From positions 1-33,346 of the forward strand of contig JAQTVA010000004.1 of NCBI GenBank assembly GCA_028707055.1: a stretch of DNA of 33,346 bases, read 5' to 3'. The notes under the pieces are model-generated. The model was not told the origin of the DNA and ran no database searches. It saw only the letters and a program-made list of their open reading frames with translations. Of this stretch, positions 32,006-33,346 are shown one piece after another. The DNA is from Candidatus Bipolaricaulis sp. (GTDB lineage Bacteria > Bipolaricaulota > Bipolaricaulia > UBA7950 > UBA9294). Made by a program: the position numbers and the translations under genes. Position 1 is the first letter of the stretch. Each line of letters begins with the position of its first letter.

Positions 32006-32638
32006 ATGACCGATCGCTCGTGGACTGAGGACACGCTGACAACCTACCTCGATCGACTTGCCTCGGGCGAGCCGACCCCCGGTGGCGGAAGTGCCGCCTG
32101 CGTCGCAGGCGCACTCGGGGCCGGCCTCGGCTCCATGGTCGTCGCCGTCGCTCAGAAGAAGGGCGGCGGCGGCGATTGGGCGGGGTTCGACCTCGCCTTC
32201 CGAACCCTCGGCGAATCGTTCCTCCGCCTTGCCGAGGACGACGAGGCCGCCTTCGCGGTGGTCATGGACGCCCTGCGGCTTCCCAAGGGCGACCCGTCTC
32301 GACCGGAAAGGCTGGAGCAGGCCCTCGAGGAGGCCGCGACGGTCCCTCTTCAGGCCGCCGAGCAGGCCGTTCAGCTCCTGCGCCACCTCGAAGACCTCCT
32401 TCCCTACGCCTCCGTTTCGATCATCAGCGATGTGGGCGCCGCCGCTCACCTGGCTCTGGCCGCGCTACGCTCCTCCCTCCTCAACGTCGACGTCAACCGA
32501 CGGGGGCTCAAGGACCCGGACCGGCGAGCGCAGCTCGTCGAGGAGCGCCGCGCGCTCGATCAGACCGGCGTGGCGATCCACGACCGCATCGCAGGCGCCG
32601 TCTGCGCGCGGCTCGCCTCGGAGTCGCACGCGGGCTGA
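32006..32638 (+). CDS. Cyclodeaminase/cyclohydrolase family protein (FtcD C-terminal / FchA-like)
   Basis: A 210-residue all-helical protein of the formiminotransferase-cyclodeaminase family. Family motif TPGGGSAACVAGALGAGLGSMV (24-45) and the downstream LEDLLPYASVSIISDVGAAAHLALAALRSSLLNVDVN are clear. Stand-alone members act as methenyltetrahydrofolate cyclohydrolase (FchA) or formiminotetrahydrofolate cyclodeaminase in one-carbon metabolism; the sequence does not decide which. In acetogen-like metabolism the FchA role would be expected. GATGAGGAG precedes the ATG. Stands after the acpP terminator; only 10 bases separate it from the next gene. Confidence 0.85.
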   Translation: MTDRSWTEDTLTTYLDRLASGEPTPGGGSAACVAGALGAGLGSMVVAVAQKKGGGGDWAGFDLAFRTLGESFLRLAEDDEAAFAVVMDALRLPKGDPSRPERLEQALEEAATVPLQAAEQAVQLLRHLEDLLPYASVSIISDVGAAAHLALAALRSSLLNVDVNRRGLKDPDRRAQLVEERRALDQTGVAIHDRIAGAVCARLASESHAG

Positions 32639-32648
32639 ATCCCCTCCC

Positions 32649-33346
32649 ATGACACCCGACCGAATCTTCCCATCCAAGGATTCGGTGCTTCGCGATGCCC
32701 TCGCCGTGGCCACGGCTGCGGCGCGGCGCGTCGGAGCCGTTCTTCGCAGCGGTCTCGAAGACGTCGACAAGACCTGCGAGACGAAGGCCCACCGCCACGA
32801 TCCCGTGACGCGCTACGACCGTGACGCGGAGCAAATCCTCGTCGACGCGCTCGGATCGGCGTTTCCCCGGTGCGGCATCCTGACCGAAGAGGGAACGAAC
32901 CGCGCCGGCTCTGGCGCATGCCGTTGGATCCTCGACCCCCTCGATGGGACGAACAACCTTCTTCGCGGCGTGCCTCACTTCGCCACGTCGATCGGGCTCA
33001 CGGATGACGAAGGCCCGGCGCTGGCTTGCATCTACGACCCGTGCCGCGACGAGCTGTTCACGGCGATCCGTGGGAGCGGAGCCCACCTGAACGGCCGTCC
33101 CATCCGAGTCAGCGTCGGCTCGGCCCTGGAGGGCGCCGTTCTGGGTGTCGGCTTCCCCACGCTTCCCGAACCGCGGAAGACGATGATCGGCCAACTCCCG
33201 GGGCTCGCTCCGCACGTGCGCTCGCTGCGGGTGACCGGCTCGGCGGCCCTCGACCTCGCGTATGTCGCCGCCGGGCGCTTCGATGCCACGTGGTACTTGT
33301 CCCTTCACGACTGGGACGTCGCCGCGGGGCGGCTGCTCGTGACGGA
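32649..33346 (+). CDS. Inositol monophosphatase-family phosphatase (3' end outside window)
   Basis: 232 codons are visible, cut by the right edge. All family metal-site motifs are present: ILTEEG (Glu80/Glu81), WILDPLDGTNN (Asp96, Asp99) and HDWDVAAG (Asp221/Asp223). GSGAHLNGRPIRVS is also typical. The family dephosphorylates inositol phosphate, fructose bisphosphate, NADP or PAP, and sequence alone does not decide. The ATG at 32649 is 10 bases after the cyclodeaminase gene and lacks a clear Shine-Dalgarno site, so coupling is likely. Only the last C-terminal part, perhaps 25-40 residues, is missing judging by family length. Confidence 0.88.
   Translation, partial: MTPDRIFPSKDSVLRDALAVATAAARRVGAVLRSGLEDVDKTCETKAHRHDPVTRYDRDAEQILVDALGSAFPRCGILTEEGTNRAGSGACRWILDPLDGTNNLLRGVPHFATSIGLTDDEGPALACIYDPCRDELFTAIRGSGAHLNGRPIRVSVGSALEGAVLGVGFPTLPEPRKTMIGQLPGLAPHVRSLRVTGSAALDLAYVAAGRFDATWYLSLHDWDVAAGRLLVT

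Overview
The window is GC-rich and densely coded, from a bacterium that appears to have an outer membrane: it carries a TolC-like outer membrane channel with a MacA/MacB-type pump, several exported proteins, and no spore or cell-wall-sorting signals. Gene content is mixed housekeeping and accessory. No gene settles the phylum. A little-cultivated diderm lineage of the Bipolaricaulota (Acetothermia) kind would fit the combination of DUF1015 serine operon, DUF1573-rhodanese, cyclodeaminase and large beta-helix protein, but this is a weak inference. Gene-to-gene overlaps of 1 to 22 bases, GTG/TTG starts and very short leaders are common.

Left part (1-9280): a giant secreted right-handed beta-helix protein on the minus strand (at least 1574 residues, running off the left edge) is divergent from a four-gene plus-strand exporter operon: TolC-like channel, HlyD/MacA-like adaptor, MacB-type ATPase and MacB-type permease.

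Middle left (9433-16217, all minus strand): an exported trypsin-fold protease with a C-terminal lectin-like domain; a sigma factor that lacks its region 4.2; an exported beta-rich protein coupled to it; then a serine-type operon (class V aminotransferase, phosphoglycerate dehydrogenase, DUF1015).

Middle (16370-24267): a plus-strand LemA / DUF2207 / DUF922 metalloprotease group, then a 34-residue Cys-rich lipoprotein that overlaps the end of hypF tail to tail. The hypB-hypA-hypF nickel-iron hydrogenase maturation operon is on the minus strand. Divergent from it are a DUF1573-rhodanese protein and a membrane-anchored CPDC thioredoxin-like protein, with strong hairpins in the leader and between the two genes.

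Right part (24317-33346): a full-length sigma factor paralogous to the truncated one, a small helical protein, an SDR oxidoreductase, a convergent von Willebrand A protein (minus), tRNA-Leu(GAG), the fatty acid operon plsX-fabH-fabD-fabG-acpP closed by an intrinsic terminator, and then a cyclodeaminase-family protein and an inositol monophosphatase-family protein cut by the right edge.

Seven promoter-like elements with exactly 17-base spacers (TTGnnn, 17, TAnnnT or TATAAC) sit at sensible distances in front of genes. One lies inside the end of fabG, in front of acpP. There is no stretch over 300 bases without a gene.
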